This document shows positions 33,102 through 41,322 of a stretch of 64,000 nucleotides of DNA, in pieces. How positions within the stretch are numbered: position 1 is the stretch's first letter; the number at the start of each line of letters is the position of its first letter. The position numbers were made by a program, and so were the translations under genes. This stretch comes from Tessaracoccus flavus (GTDB lineage Bacteria > Actinomycetota > Actinomycetes > Propionibacteriales > Propionibacteriaceae), in the NCBI RefSeq assembly GCF_001997295.1, contig NZ_CP019605.1:3100001-3164000 (forward strand), in the 5' to 3' direction. The notes beneath the pieces were generated by a model, which had not been told where the DNA came from, searched no databases, and saw only the letters and a list, made by a program, of their open reading frames with translations.

Positions 33102-33124
33102 CAGACCATAAGACCTTCGCTGCT

Positions 33125-33215
33125 GCTCGTTCCTCGCGGCCGCTACTCAGGGAGACGTTTGGGACCCGTTTCGCCGAGTAGCGAGCGAGGGACGAGCGAT
33201 TGTATCGAGGGGCTC
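33125..33215. repeat. Family B repeat, right part after the IS element
   Basis: GCTCGTTCCTCGCGGCCGCT then ACTCAGGGAGACG, and an inverted half CGAGTAGCGAGCGAGGGACG ending TGTATCGAGGGG, form an imperfect palindrome that ends just before the ackA stop. Confidence 0.75.
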
Positions 33216-33226
33216 GCGCGGGCTCC

Positions 33227-34408
33227 TCAGGCGCCGATGACCTGGAGGGTCTCCTGGGCCATCGCGAGTTCCTCGTTCGTCGGGATGACCAGGACGCGCA
33301 CCTTGGATTCGGGCGTCGAGATCTCACGTGCCTGCTTGGAGCGGACCTTGTTCGCCTCCTCGTCGAGCTCGAAGCCGAGGCCGGCGAGCCTGCGCACCGC
33401 GGGGCCGCGGACGTGGGCCGCGTTCTCGCCGATGCCGGCGGTGAAGACGAGCGCGTCGACGCCGCCCAGGACGGCGATGTACGAGCCGATGTAGCTGATC
33501 AGCCGGTGGACGTAGACGTCGAGGGCCAGCTTGGCCTCCTCGTTGCCCGCGTGAATCTGCGTCGCCACGTCGCGCATGTCCGTGTAGCCGCACAGCCCGG
33601 CCATGCCCGACTGCTTGTTGAGGAGGGTGTCGACGTCGTCGATCGTCATGCCCTTGCGCACGAGGTACTTGTGCAGCCCAGGGTCGACGTCGCCCGAGCG
33701 GGTGCCCATGACGAGGCCCTGCAGCGGGGTCAGCCCCATGGAGGTCTCGACGGCCACTCCGCCGTCGACCGCCGAGATGGAGGCACCGTTGCCGAGGTGG
33801 CAGACGATGATCTTCAGGTCCTCGATCGGACGGTCGAGGAACTTCGCGGCCTCCTTGGAGACGTAGCTGTGGCTGGTGCCGTGGAAGCCGTACTTGCGAA
33901 CCCCCAGGCGCTCGGTCACCTGCCGGTCGATCGCGTAGGTGTAGGCCTCCGCCGGAAGGGTGGAGAAGAACGCAGTATCGAAGATCGCGACGTGCGGCAC
34001 GTCCGGCAGCACCTTCTGGGCGGCGCGGATGCCGGCCAGGGCGGGCGGGTTGTGCAGCGGCGCGAGTTCGGAGAGCTCCTCGAGGTGCGCGATGACCTCG
34101 TCGTCGATGAGCGTGGACTCGACGAAGGTCGATCCGCCATGCACCGTGCGGTGCCCGACGGCCACCACCGTGTCGAGGCTCGGGCCGTGCTCGTCGAACA
34201 TCCTCACGACGCGGGCCACAGCCTCGGTGTGGTCGGCGAACGGCTCCTCGTCGTGGTACTCGGCGTCGCCCGCCTCGTGGTCGATCGTCGACATCGGCTG
34301 CCCGATCCGCTGCACGATGCCGACGGCTTGGGGGCTGCCCTGCGCCGGGTCGAGGAGCTGATACTTGATGGACGACGATCCGCAGTTGAGCAGGAGGATC
34401 TGGGACAT
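33227..34408 (-). CDS. ackA: Acetate kinase
   Basis: The product has 393 residues. It begins MSQILLLNCGSSSIKYQLLD (conserved NxGSSSxK). GHRTVHGGSTF, PHVAIFDTAF, GTSHSYV and ICHLGNGASISAVDGG carry the ASKHA-fold ATP and acetate sites. It makes ATP from acetyl phosphate and ADP. It begins 17 nt after pta, forming the usual pta-ackA pair for acetate overflow or assimilation. Confidence 0.97.
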   Translation of the reverse strand: MSQILLLNCGSSSIKYQLLDPAQGSPQAVGIVQRIGQPMSTIDHEAGDAEYHDEEPFADHTEAVARVVRMFDEHGPSLDTVVAVGHRTVHGGSTFVESTLIDDEVIAHLEELSELAPLHNPPALAGIRAAQKVLPDVPHVAIFDTAFFSTLPAEAYTYAIDRQVTERLGVRKYGFHGTSHSYVSKEAAKFLDRPIEDLKIIVCHLGNGASISAVDGGVAVETSMGLTPLQGLVMGTRSGDVDPGLHKYLVRKGMTIDDVDTLLNKQSGMAGLCGYTDMRDVATQIHAGNEEAKLALDVYVHRLISYIGSYIAVLGGVDALVFTAGIGENAAHVRGPAVRRLAGLGFELDEEANKVRSKQAREISTPESKVRVLVIPTNEELAMAQETLQVIGA

Positions 34409-34425
34409 TGCGCTGGCTTCGTTTC

Positions 34426-36483
34426 TCAGATTGCTTGGGCCTGGATGGCGGTGATGGTGATGGTGGAGACGATGTCGTCGACGAGGGCGCCGCGCGACAG
34501 GTCGTTGACCGGCTTGCGCAGCCCCTGGAGGACGGGACCGATCGCGACCGCACCGGACGTGCGCTGGACGGCCTTGTAGGTGTTGTTGCCCGTGTTGAGG
34601 TCGGGGAAGATGAACACCGTCGCCTGGCCGGCGACCTCGGAGTTCGGCATCTTCTTGCTCGCCACAACCTTGTCGACGGCGGCGTCGAACTGGATGGGAC
34701 CCTCCACCTTGAGCTCGGGGGCACGCTCGCGTACGAGCTCGGTGGCGGCCCGGACCTTGTCGACATCGGCGCCGGAGCCCGAGTCACCCGTCGAGTACGA
34801 CAGCATGGCGATGCGGGGCTCGATGCCGAAGCTCTCGGCGGTCTTGGCCGATGAGATGGCGATGTCGGCGAGCTGCTCGGCGGTGGGATCAGGGTTGACG
34901 GCGCAGTCGGCGTAGACCAGCACGCGGTCGCTCATGCACATGAGGAACGAGCCGCTGACCACCGACAGGCCCGGGACGGTCTTGATGAACTCGAGCGAAG
35001 GCCGGATCGTGTTGGCGGTGGTGTTGATCGCGCCCGACACCATGCCGTCGGCCTTCCCGAGGTGCACCATCATCGTGCCGAAGTAGGACAGGTCCTTCAT
35101 CCGCTCGAGGGCCTGTTCGGTCGTGACGCCCTTGTGGGCGCGGAGCTGGGCGTACTCCTCGGAGAACTGGCGGGCCAGCTCCGGATCGTCGGGGTTGACC
35201 ACGGTGGCGGCCGAGAGGTTGAGGCCGAGCTCCGAGGCGCGACGGCTGATCTTGCCCGAGTCGCCGAGCAGGATGAGGTCGGCGACGTTGCGGTTGAGCA
35301 CCACCTCGGCGGCCTGCAGGATGCGGTCGTCGGTGGCCTCCGGCAGGACGATGCGCTGCTTGTTGGCGCGCGCCTGCTGCATGATCTGGTGCTCGAACAT
35401 CGTCGGCGTGCGGATCTCGGTGCGGGGGAGATCGATGGCGGCGAGCAGGGCCGCCTCGTCGACGTTGGCGGAGAACAACGCGCGGGACACGTCGATCTTG
35501 CGGGGCGAACTCGTCGAGGTGCCCTGGACCCCCTGGAGGGCCACCGCGGTGGTGAACGTGTCGCCCTGGGTGATCGCCACCGGCAGGTCGATCTCCGCGT
35601 CGGCGAACAGCGTCTTTATGGTCTCGGGGATCTCGAAGCCGCCGGTGAGGACGACGGCGGCCAGCGGCCCGTAGTGCGCGGAGCGGTGCGCCATGATGAG
35701 CCCCGCGACGAGGTCGAGACGATCGGCGGGAACGATGACCGTTGATTCGCGCTTCAGCCGGGCCAACAGGTTCGGCAGGGTCATTGCACCGACGATGGTG
35801 TGGAGCGACTCGAGGCTGCGGAAGTCGGTCTGGCCCAGCCACTGCGTGGCGCCGACGGCGTCGAACTGCGCCCCGACGGAGGGAGCGCCCAGCACGGCGT
35901 CCTCGGGGATGAGCGACACGGGTACGTCGCGCACTTCGCGCAGTGCCTCGGCGAGTCCCTGGTGTCGCTCCTCGAAGACGTGCGTGGCGACGATCGCCGC
36001 GATGGAGTTGTGCCGCTCCTCGTACGCCTCGATGGCTGACTCGGTGAGCCGTTTGACCTGCTCGACGTTCCGGTCGGCGGCGCGCGTGACGAAGAGGATG
36101 GGGGAGTTGAGGTTCGCGGCGATCACCGCGTTGTGGCCAAGCTCCTGGGCGCTCTCGATGTCGTCGTAGTCGGAGCCCAGAATGACGACGGCGTCGCACT
36201 TGGCTTCGATCTCGGCGTACTTGGCGACGATCGTGTCGATAGCGGCTGCGGGATCGTCCGCATACTCCTTGTAGGTGACCCCCACTGAGTCGGCGAGACT
36301 CTGTCGGACACCCTTCTGGGAGATGAGGGCTTCGGTCACCGCGTCGCTCTCGACCGAATGCACAAGGGGTCGGAATACGCCGACGGAACGAACCTGACGG
36401 GCAAATAGTTCGATCACGCCGAGCGCGATGGAGGACTTGCTGACCTGCCGCTCCGACGAGGCAATATAAACACTCTTGGTCAC
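34426..36483 (-). CDS. pta: Phosphate acetyltransferase, long form
   Basis: The product has 685 residues. The N-terminal part is a P-loop dethiobiotin-synthetase-like domain (MTKSVYIASSERQVSKSSIA), followed by a DRTGG regulatory domain and the C-terminal PTA catalytic domain from about residue 360 (QARANKQRIVLPEATDDRIL; YSTGDSGSGADVDKVRAAT). It interconverts acetyl-CoA and acetyl phosphate. In the P-loop the usual GKT-like residues read SERQVSKSS, still close to long-form Pta. First gene of pta-ackA. Confidence 0.95.
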   Translation of the reverse strand: MTKSVYIASSERQVSKSSIALGVIELFARQVRSVGVFRPLVHSVESDAVTEALISQKGVRQSLADSVGVTYKEYADDPAAAIDTIVAKYAEIEAKCDAVVILGSDYDDIESAQELGHNAVIAANLNSPILFVTRAADRNVEQVKRLTESAIEAYEERHNSIAAIVATHVFEERHQGLAEALREVRDVPVSLIPEDAVLGAPSVGAQFDAVGATQWLGQTDFRSLESLHTIVGAMTLPNLLARLKRESTVIVPADRLDLVAGLIMAHRSAHYGPLAAVVLTGGFEIPETIKTLFADAEIDLPVAITQGDTFTTAVALQGVQGTSTSSPRKIDVSRALFSANVDEAALLAAIDLPRTEIRTPTMFEHQIMQQARANKQRIVLPEATDDRILQAAEVVLNRNVADLILLGDSGKISRRASELGLNLSAATVVNPDDPELARQFSEEYAQLRAHKGVTTEQALERMKDLSYFGTMMVHLGKADGMVSGAINTTANTIRPSLEFIKTVPGLSVVSGSFLMCMSDRVLVYADCAVNPDPTAEQLADIAISSAKTAESFGIEPRIAMLSYSTGDSGSGADVDKVRAATELVRERAPELKVEGPIQFDAAVDKVVASKKMPNSEVAGQATVFIFPDLNTGNNTYKAVQRTSGAVAIGPVLQGLRKPVNDLSRGALVDDIVSTITITAIQAQAI

Positions 36484-36568
36484 GGGGTTACCCTACCCTC
36501 TCCTCCGCCGGGTCGCCCTTCGGCCCGAATGACTGACGAAGCGAGATCTTCTGGGCTCGTCATGTCGG

Positions 36569-37003
36569 ACCCTGAGCTTGTCGTTCCGTGGTCCCTGAGC
36601 TTGTCCCCTCGTGCTCCCTGAGCTTGTCCTTCCGTGGTCCCTGAGCTTGTCGAAGGGTTACGGCCGTGGGTGTGGTCGCCGCCCTTGTGGTCGGGGGCGG
36701 CGGTGAGCCACGGTGCGGTAACCCTTCGACGGACGCTCGCTCGTTCCTCGCGAGCTGCTCAGGGACCAGCCAAGGTCCCTGAGCTTGTCCTCCGTGGTCC
36801 CTGAGCTTGTCGAAGGGTTACGGCCGTGCGTGTGGTCGCCGCCCTTGTGGTCGGGGGCGGCGGTGAGCCACAACGCCGTTACCCTTCGACGGACGCTCGC
36901 TCGTTCCTCGCGAGCTGCTCAGGGATCAACCAAGGTCCCTGAGCTTGTCGAAGGGCGACGGACGCTCGCTCGTTCCTCGCGAGCTGCTCAGGGATCGGCG
37001 ACC
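36569..37003. repeat. Family A repeat cluster, two full copies plus partials
   Basis: Two near-identical copies (about 36634-36762 and 36795-36930) each carry the CCCTGAGCTTGTCGAAGGG left arm, a GTGGTCGCCGCCCTTGTGGT centre and the ACCCTTCGACGGACGCTCGC right arm, followed by a further right arm at 36950-36993. Left end units are duplicated at 36569-36650. This block fills the 36484-37020 gap between pta and the ferritin-like gene; no gene is seen. Confidence 0.9.
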
Positions 37004-37020
37004 CTGCTCGATGCCTCGGC

Positions 37021-37806
37021 CTACGTGATCCCCATCTTCGTGAAGGCGGTGCGGAAGATGGTCAACCCCTCGAGCCCCGGCAGCTTCTGCACCCTCAGAT
37101 CCACCTTGTCGAGCACGTCCATGTGGCCCTGGAAAAGGTGGCTCATCACGTGCTGCACCTCGGATTCGTCCATCATGCCGGAGCCGACGGGGCGCCAGGC
37201 GTTGGCGAGGACGAGCCTGACGAGCTTCTGCGCCGTCTCGGACTCCTCCATCGCGGCGCGGGCCTGCGTCGTGTAGAACGCCACGTGTCTGGTCTCCTGT
37301 TGCGCGATCCGCCGCAACAGGGGGGACAGAGCGGGGTGGCTGGTCATGTCAGCCATCCGGCGGTAAGCGGCCACGGCCGACAGTTCGTTAGCGGCGCCCC
37401 AGGCCATGTGGACGGCGATGAAGTTCTTCCCCACCAGGTTGCTCATCACCGACTGCTTGAGCGGGCCCAGCGCGAACTGCCAGCCGAGCTTCACCCGCTT
37501 GGCTTTCAGTTCGTCGTAGTCGACGACGATGCCGTGACGCTGCAGAACGGCAGACAGCGCCTCGCCGTGCCAGAACTCCTCCCGGTTCCACATCGTCATG
37601 AACCCCGCGGCCTCTGGCTCGCGGCGGGACCGCGTCACCAGCAGGTCCCGGAGGAAGCAGGACGTGTGGTACTCGACGTCGCACATGTAGCGCAGCGATC
37701 GGAGGGTGTCCGCATCGAGTGGCTGGTCGTCGAAGGTGTCGAAGTCGAGGTCGTCCCACGCGACGGCCTCCGAGGTTTCGGTGAACTTGTCCAGGTCAAA
37801 TGCCAT
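37021..37806 (-). CDS. Ferritin-like di-iron protein
   Basis: The product has 261 residues from ATG 37806. Four helices carry a plausible carboxylate-bridged di-iron set: DVEYHT near residue 43, REEFWHGEAL near 75, AANELSAVAAY near 137, and QQETRHVAFYTTQA near 166. Such proteins include stearoyl-ACP-desaturase-like and R2-like oxidoreductases. Substrate unknown. The start overlaps the preceding gene by 11 bp. Extension of the frame to 37980 would lie entirely within that gene and is rejected. Confidence 0.75.
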   Translation of the reverse strand: MAFDLDKFTETSEAVAWDDLDFDTFDDQPLDADTLRSLRYMCDVEYHTSCFLRDLLVTRSRREPEAAGFMTMWNREEFWHGEALSAVLQRHGIVVDYDELKAKRVKLGWQFALGPLKQSVMSNLVGKNFIAVHMAWGAANELSAVAAYRRMADMTSHPALSPLLRRIAQQETRHVAFYTTQARAAMEESETAQKLVRLVLANAWRPVGSGMMDESEVQHVMSHLFQGHMDVLDKVDLRVQKLPGLEGLTIFRTAFTKMGIT

Positions 37807-38713
37807 GGTGCGGGCTCCGGGTGAGGCGGTGGATGAGGGGACGGCGCAGGCGTCGGCGCACGGCGCGGACCGACGGCAAGGGGCGCCCCGGCAGCAGCGA
37901 CGCGATCGCGCGGTCCGACTCCACGAGAGCAGATCTCGCTTCGCGGGAGGAGAACAGCGCCCCGAACGTCTCGGCCTCACCGGGGTCGGGCACGCCGTCG
38001 GGACGCATCGGCACGAACTGTGGGCCGACGGCGATCGCGGCGCTCAGCCGCTCCGCGGGGGAACGTCGCACGCGCGCCGCAGCCTCCTGCCGGAAGAAGT
38101 CGACGAACGACTCGCGCCGCTCGATCACGTCGGCGACGACGTCGTGGGCGGCGCCGTCGAGGCGGGGGAGGAGCGCCCGGTACGCCACCTGGAGGCCCCC
38201 TTCGTGGACGGCCATCCGAGCCATATGCCCGGCGGTGACGGGCTCGCCGACGACGATTCCTCCGATCGCGGAGACGCCGGGGAGGAGGTACTCGACGTAG
38301 GCGCCGACCAGCCGAGCGTGCAGTCCGCGGCGGGGAAGCGGACGGGGCGCGGGGCTGCCGTCGGCGGTGAGCAGGTCGCGCAGCGCCCGCGCGTTCCAGT
38401 AGCGCTCGTAGGCCCAGGTGCCGAGGAAGGCGGTGATGCGGGCCTCGTTGCTGGTCCAGGAGGAGAGCATCTTGCGCAGGTCGCCGAGCGCCTCGTGCTC
38501 CACGCGCCACAGGTAGCCGACGTCGCGCCGCGCGTCGGGGGCGAGGGTCACGTCGCCGTCGACGCTGATGGGGCCTCGGGCGTTTCGCGTGTACGCCGCG
38601 ACGTCGAAGTCGGTCTCGAGGACCCGCAATTTGTCGTCGTCGAGGTGGAGGCGCCCGTTCCGGTAGCCCGGGGGCAGCACGCGGGCTCCGGTCGGTGTGC
38701 GCGCATCACTCAC
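37796..38713 (-). CDS. Ferritin-like protein with degenerate metal site, partner of 37021-37806
   Basis: The product has 305 residues from GTG 38713. Helical segments align in order with those of the downstream protein (YLWRVEHEALGDLRKML, GTWAYERYWNARAL, HEGGLQVAYRALLP and IERRESFVDFFRQEAAAR), but the second and fourth lack the full ExxH pattern. A scaffold or regulatory subunit for a heterodimer with the next gene product is inferred. The C-terminus is Arg-rich. Identity beyond the fold is not recognised. Confidence 0.65.
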   Translation of the reverse strand: MSDARTPTGARVLPPGYRNGRLHLDDDKLRVLETDFDVAAYTRNARGPISVDGDVTLAPDARRDVGYLWRVEHEALGDLRKMLSSWTSNEARITAFLGTWAYERYWNARALRDLLTADGSPAPRPLPRRGLHARLVGAYVEYLLPGVSAIGGIVVGEPVTAGHMARMAVHEGGLQVAYRALLPRLDGAAHDVVADVIERRESFVDFFRQEAAARVRRSPAERLSAAIAVGPQFVPMRPDGVPDPGEAETFGALFSSREARSALVESDRAIASLLPGRPLPSVRAVRRRLRRPLIHRLTRSPHHGI

Positions 38714-38830
38714 GGGATATCAGCTCTCCTGCCAACTACGTCGCTGTCAACTAGGCAGTTTAGCCACCCCGCCCCGGTCGGCAACGCTCCGTGGCCGCTG
38801 AGGCTTGCCCGTCTGGCTAGCGTGGGAGGC

Positions 38831-39898
38831 ATGAAGCTTTCGGTGTTGGATCTCATCAACGTGCGCCAGGGTCAGACCACCGCCCAGGCGCTGCGCGCGA
38901 GTAGGGCGATGGTCGAGGCGGCCGACAAGCTCGGCTACACGCGTTACTGGGTGGCGGAGCACCACAACACCACGTCTGTCGCCTCGACGGCTCCAGCGGT
39001 CGAACTCATGTACCTCGGGCAGGACACGTCACGGATCCGGCTGGGCTCGGGCGGCGTCATGCTACCCAACCATTCCCCGCTCGCCGTGGCCGAGCAGTTC
39101 GCGCTGCTGGCCGCGGTCTACGGCGACAGAATCGATCTGGGTATCGGGCGGGCACCCGGCACCGACCCGATCACCTCGGCCGCCATCCGCGGCCACCTCA
39201 GCGGCGGCCACTTCGTCGATGCCAACGGCCGCCCCAGCGATCCGGTCCGCGAGTTCCCGCAGAACGTGGCCGACATCCTCACCCTGCTGAACCCCGACGG
39301 CGCAGAGATCCGCCTGCGTCACGGTCAGCACTACAGCCTGCGCGCCACCCCCGTGCTGGAGCACGCGCCGGCGGTGTGGCTGCTCGGCTCGTCGGACTAC
39401 TCGGCGGAGATGGCTGCGACGATGGGCCTGCCGTACGTGTTCGCGCACCACTTCTCGGGGCGCGGCACGCAGCGCGCGCTGGACCTGTACCGCAGCAGCT
39501 TCCAGCCCAGCGAGCACGGCGCTCAGCCGCGTACCTTCGTGACGGTGAACGTCTCGGTGGCAGAAACCGCCGACGAGGCGTGGGAGTTGTGCGAACCCCA
39601 CCAGTACCTCATGGCGTCGCTCTCCACCAGGGGGAAGATGGACCCGCAGCCCCGTGTCGGGGACGAGGTGAAGCGGCTGCTCACCGACGACCTGCGCGCC
39701 GCCGTCGCTCCGGTCGTCGACACCTGGGCGATCGGTAACCCAGAGCAGGTCAAGGCGCAGCTGGAGGAGACGGCCGACCAGTACGGCGTCGACGAGATCA
39801 TGATCCACCCCATCGAGGGTGCCTACGAGGCCGATCCCGCTGACGCGTGGCCGGCCAAACTCCGCGGCCTCGAACTGCTCGCCGAAGCACTCCTGTAG
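38831..39898 (+). CDS. LLM-class flavin-dependent oxidoreductase
   Basis: The product has 355 residues from ATG 38831, preceded by GGGAGGC. It begins MKLSVLDLINVRQGQTTAQA and contains GYTRYWVAEHHNTTSVASTA, IRLGSGGVMLPNHSPLAVAE and RIDLGIGRAPGTDP, the hallmarks of the luciferase-like MsnO8/YhbW group that binds FMN or F420. Substrate unknown. The frame runs open upstream to 37706 but that part is antisense to the ferritin-like genes. Divergent from the ferritin-like pair across 117 bp. Confidence 0.88.
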   Translation: MKLSVLDLINVRQGQTTAQALRASRAMVEAADKLGYTRYWVAEHHNTTSVASTAPAVELMYLGQDTSRIRLGSGGVMLPNHSPLAVAEQFALLAAVYGDRIDLGIGRAPGTDPITSAAIRGHLSGGHFVDANGRPSDPVREFPQNVADILTLLNPDGAEIRLRHGQHYSLRATPVLEHAPAVWLLGSSDYSAEMAATMGLPYVFAHHFSGRGTQRALDLYRSSFQPSEHGAQPRTFVTVNVSVAETADEAWELCEPHQYLMASLSTRGKMDPQPRVGDEVKRLLTDDLRAAVAPVVDTWAIGNPEQVKAQLEETADQYGVDEIMIHPIEGAYEADPADAWPAKLRGLELLAEALL

Positions 39899-39920
39899 TC
39901 GGGGTTTCGCTGGGGGGCAC

Positions 39921-40022
39921 TTTCGATACGGTCGCTCGTTCCTCGCTCCCTACTCAGGCGACGATATTCGTCTCCCTGAGTAGCGGCCGTGAGGGACGAA
40001 CGGCCGCGTATCGAAGGGCTCG
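39921..40022. repeat. Family B repeat, complete palindromic copy
   Basis: CTTTCGATACGGTCGCTCGT, TCCTCGCTCCCTACTCAGG and an inverted half (CTGAGTAGCGGCCGTGAGGG, ACGAACGGCCGCGTATCGAA) form a full inverted pair between the monooxygenase gene and the end of the mrp operon. Confidence 0.85.
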
Positions 40023-40043
40023 TGGGCTGCCCGCTCTCTCGCA

Positions 40044-40412
40044 TCAGAGTTGCTCGGGGCGCGTGTAGCCGGCTTCCTTGAGGTCCTCAGCGAGATGGTT
40101 GTACTTGAGCTTGGAGTCGTTGGCCAGGCCAGCACGGTAGGCGCCTCGCGCGACCAGGTTGGCCGACACCGGAGCGGTGAGCAGCTGCACCACCACGATG
40201 AGGATGCACAGGCCGGACGCCCACCAGGTGCGCAGACTCAACCCGATGCCGAGGCTGATCGCGATGAGACCCAGCACCTGCGGTTTCGTCACCGCATGCA
40301 TCTTCGACATCACGTCAGGAAAGCGGACCAGCGCGACGGCGGCGGCGAAGCAGAGGCCGGCCCCGACGAGCATCAACAGAGCACCGATGAGGTCGAATGT
40401 CGCGTCGATCAT
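40044..40412 (-). CDS. mrpG: Na+/H+ antiporter subunit MrpG
   Basis: The product has 122 residues and three TM segments. RFPDVMSKMHAVTKPQVLGL is the conserved MnhG/MrpG segment. It is the last gene of the mrp operon and overlaps mrpF by 4 bp. Confidence 0.93.
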   Translation of the reverse strand: MIDATFDLIGALLMLVGAGLCFAAAVALVRFPDVMSKMHAVTKPQVLGLIAISLGIGLSLRTWWASGLCILIVVVQLLTAPVSANLVARGAYRAGLANDSKLKYNHLAEDLKEAGYTRPEQL

Positions 40413-40729
40413 GAGTCAGCCTCCTCGTGTTCCCGCTCCGCCGTGTAGCGGCGGCGAGTCAACATGCGGTCACCGACCATGCGGGCGATGGACACGGCAC
40501 TGGTGAACCCCAACATTGACAGCATGACCAGCACCAGCAGTTCGGTCGACAGGTCCGTCCAGATGGTCCAGAGCCCCAGCGATGCCACGACGACGGCGAC
40601 GATGAGGTCAGCCGCCACGGAGCGGTCGAGCTGTGAGGGGCCATCGGCGATCCGTTTGACGCCGATGAGCGCCGCCACGGCCAGCACGACGGCGGCGACG
40701 CTGAGGATGACATTGGTGAGAAGCGTCAC
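40409..40729 (-). CDS. mrpF: Na+/H+ antiporter subunit MrpF
   Basis: The product has 106 residues with three TM segments. KRIADGPSQLDRSVAADLIV is the conserved MrpF/MnhF motif. It overlaps mrpE and mrpG by 4 bp each, indicating translational coupling. Confidence 0.93.
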   Translation of the reverse strand: MTLLTNVILSVAAVVLAVAALIGVKRIADGPSQLDRSVAADLIVAVVVASLGLWTIWTDLSTELLVLVMLSMLGFTSAVSIARMVGDRMLTRRRYTAEREHEEADS

Positions 40730-41322
40730 GACTCCACCTCCATCTCGGTAGCCCGGGGGTCGGGGTGCAGCTCGAGCGCCTCGTTGAACTGCGCGATCTC
40801 CTCGTCCGAGCCGAAGGCACGCAGGACGCGGGACTCGACGTCGAACACCATGCGCTGCACGCGTGCCAGAGGTTCATCGCCGACGAGGTCGATGACGTGG
40901 AGGTACAGGCGCCGGGGGCTGCGCACGACCTCGACGACCACGGTCCCAGGAACCAGGGAGATCATCTCGGCTACCTGCACCTGGTAGAGGTCGTTGTCAC
41001 TGTGGAGGTCGACCCGGACGATGCCGGCGTTGAGGTTGACCCGCCGGTGGAACACCAGCGCCACGACGCGGAATGACGACACCACGAGGTCCCACAGCAG
41101 GTGAAAGACGAGGACAACGACGCCCAGCGGACGCAGTTTGCCCTGCCAGAAGATGGGTGGCAGGGGGAAGACGATGTCGATGAGATAGCCGATGAGCATG
41201 CCCGAGAGCACGATGACCGGCGACGCGCTGCCCCACAGCAGCATCCACATCAGCGTCATCCCGAAGACCGACAGCGGCCGGAAGCGGAGCCGGTCGCGCC
41301 ACGGCGTGGCTGAGCGCATCAT
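40726..41322 (-). CDS. mrpE: Na+/H+ antiporter subunit MrpE
   Basis: The product has 198 residues. N-terminal TM segments precede a cytoplasmic domain with NAGIVRVDLHSDNDLYQVQV and SLVPGTVVVEV, the MrpE/MnhE pattern. The C-terminal tail after about residue 150 is a longer charged extension than the basic family needs. Overlaps both neighbours by 4 bp. Confidence 0.9.
   Translation of the reverse strand: MMRSATPWRDRLRFRPLSVFGMTLMWMLLWGSASPVIVLSGMLIGYLIDIVFPLPPIFWQGKLRPLGVVVLVFHLLWDLVVSSFRVVALVFHRRVNLNAGIVRVDLHSDNDLYQVQVAEMISLVPGTVVVEVVRSPRRLYLHVIDLVGDEPLARVQRMVFDVESRVLRAFGSDEEIAQFNEALELHPDPRATEMEVES

Larger units (their letters stand above)
31695..33124 (+). mobile_element. IS110-family insertion sequence (inferred limits), inserted in a family B repeat
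   Basis: The element carries one DEDD transposase. Limits are inferred because the family B sequence CCTTCGATACA stops at 31694 and resumes as GCTCGTTCCTCGCGG at 33125, as if split. The resulting length of about 1.43 kb suits IS110. About 315 nt of non-coding DNA lies before the gene and about 23 nt after it. IS110 elements lack terminal inverted repeats, and none were seen. Exact ends could differ by some bases. Confidence 0.7.

Noticed and set aside
37706-38830. N-terminal extension of the luciferase-like gene
   Set aside because: The extra frame lies antisense to two overlapping ferritin-like genes, and ATG 38831 has a clear ribosome-binding site and a family-typical start.
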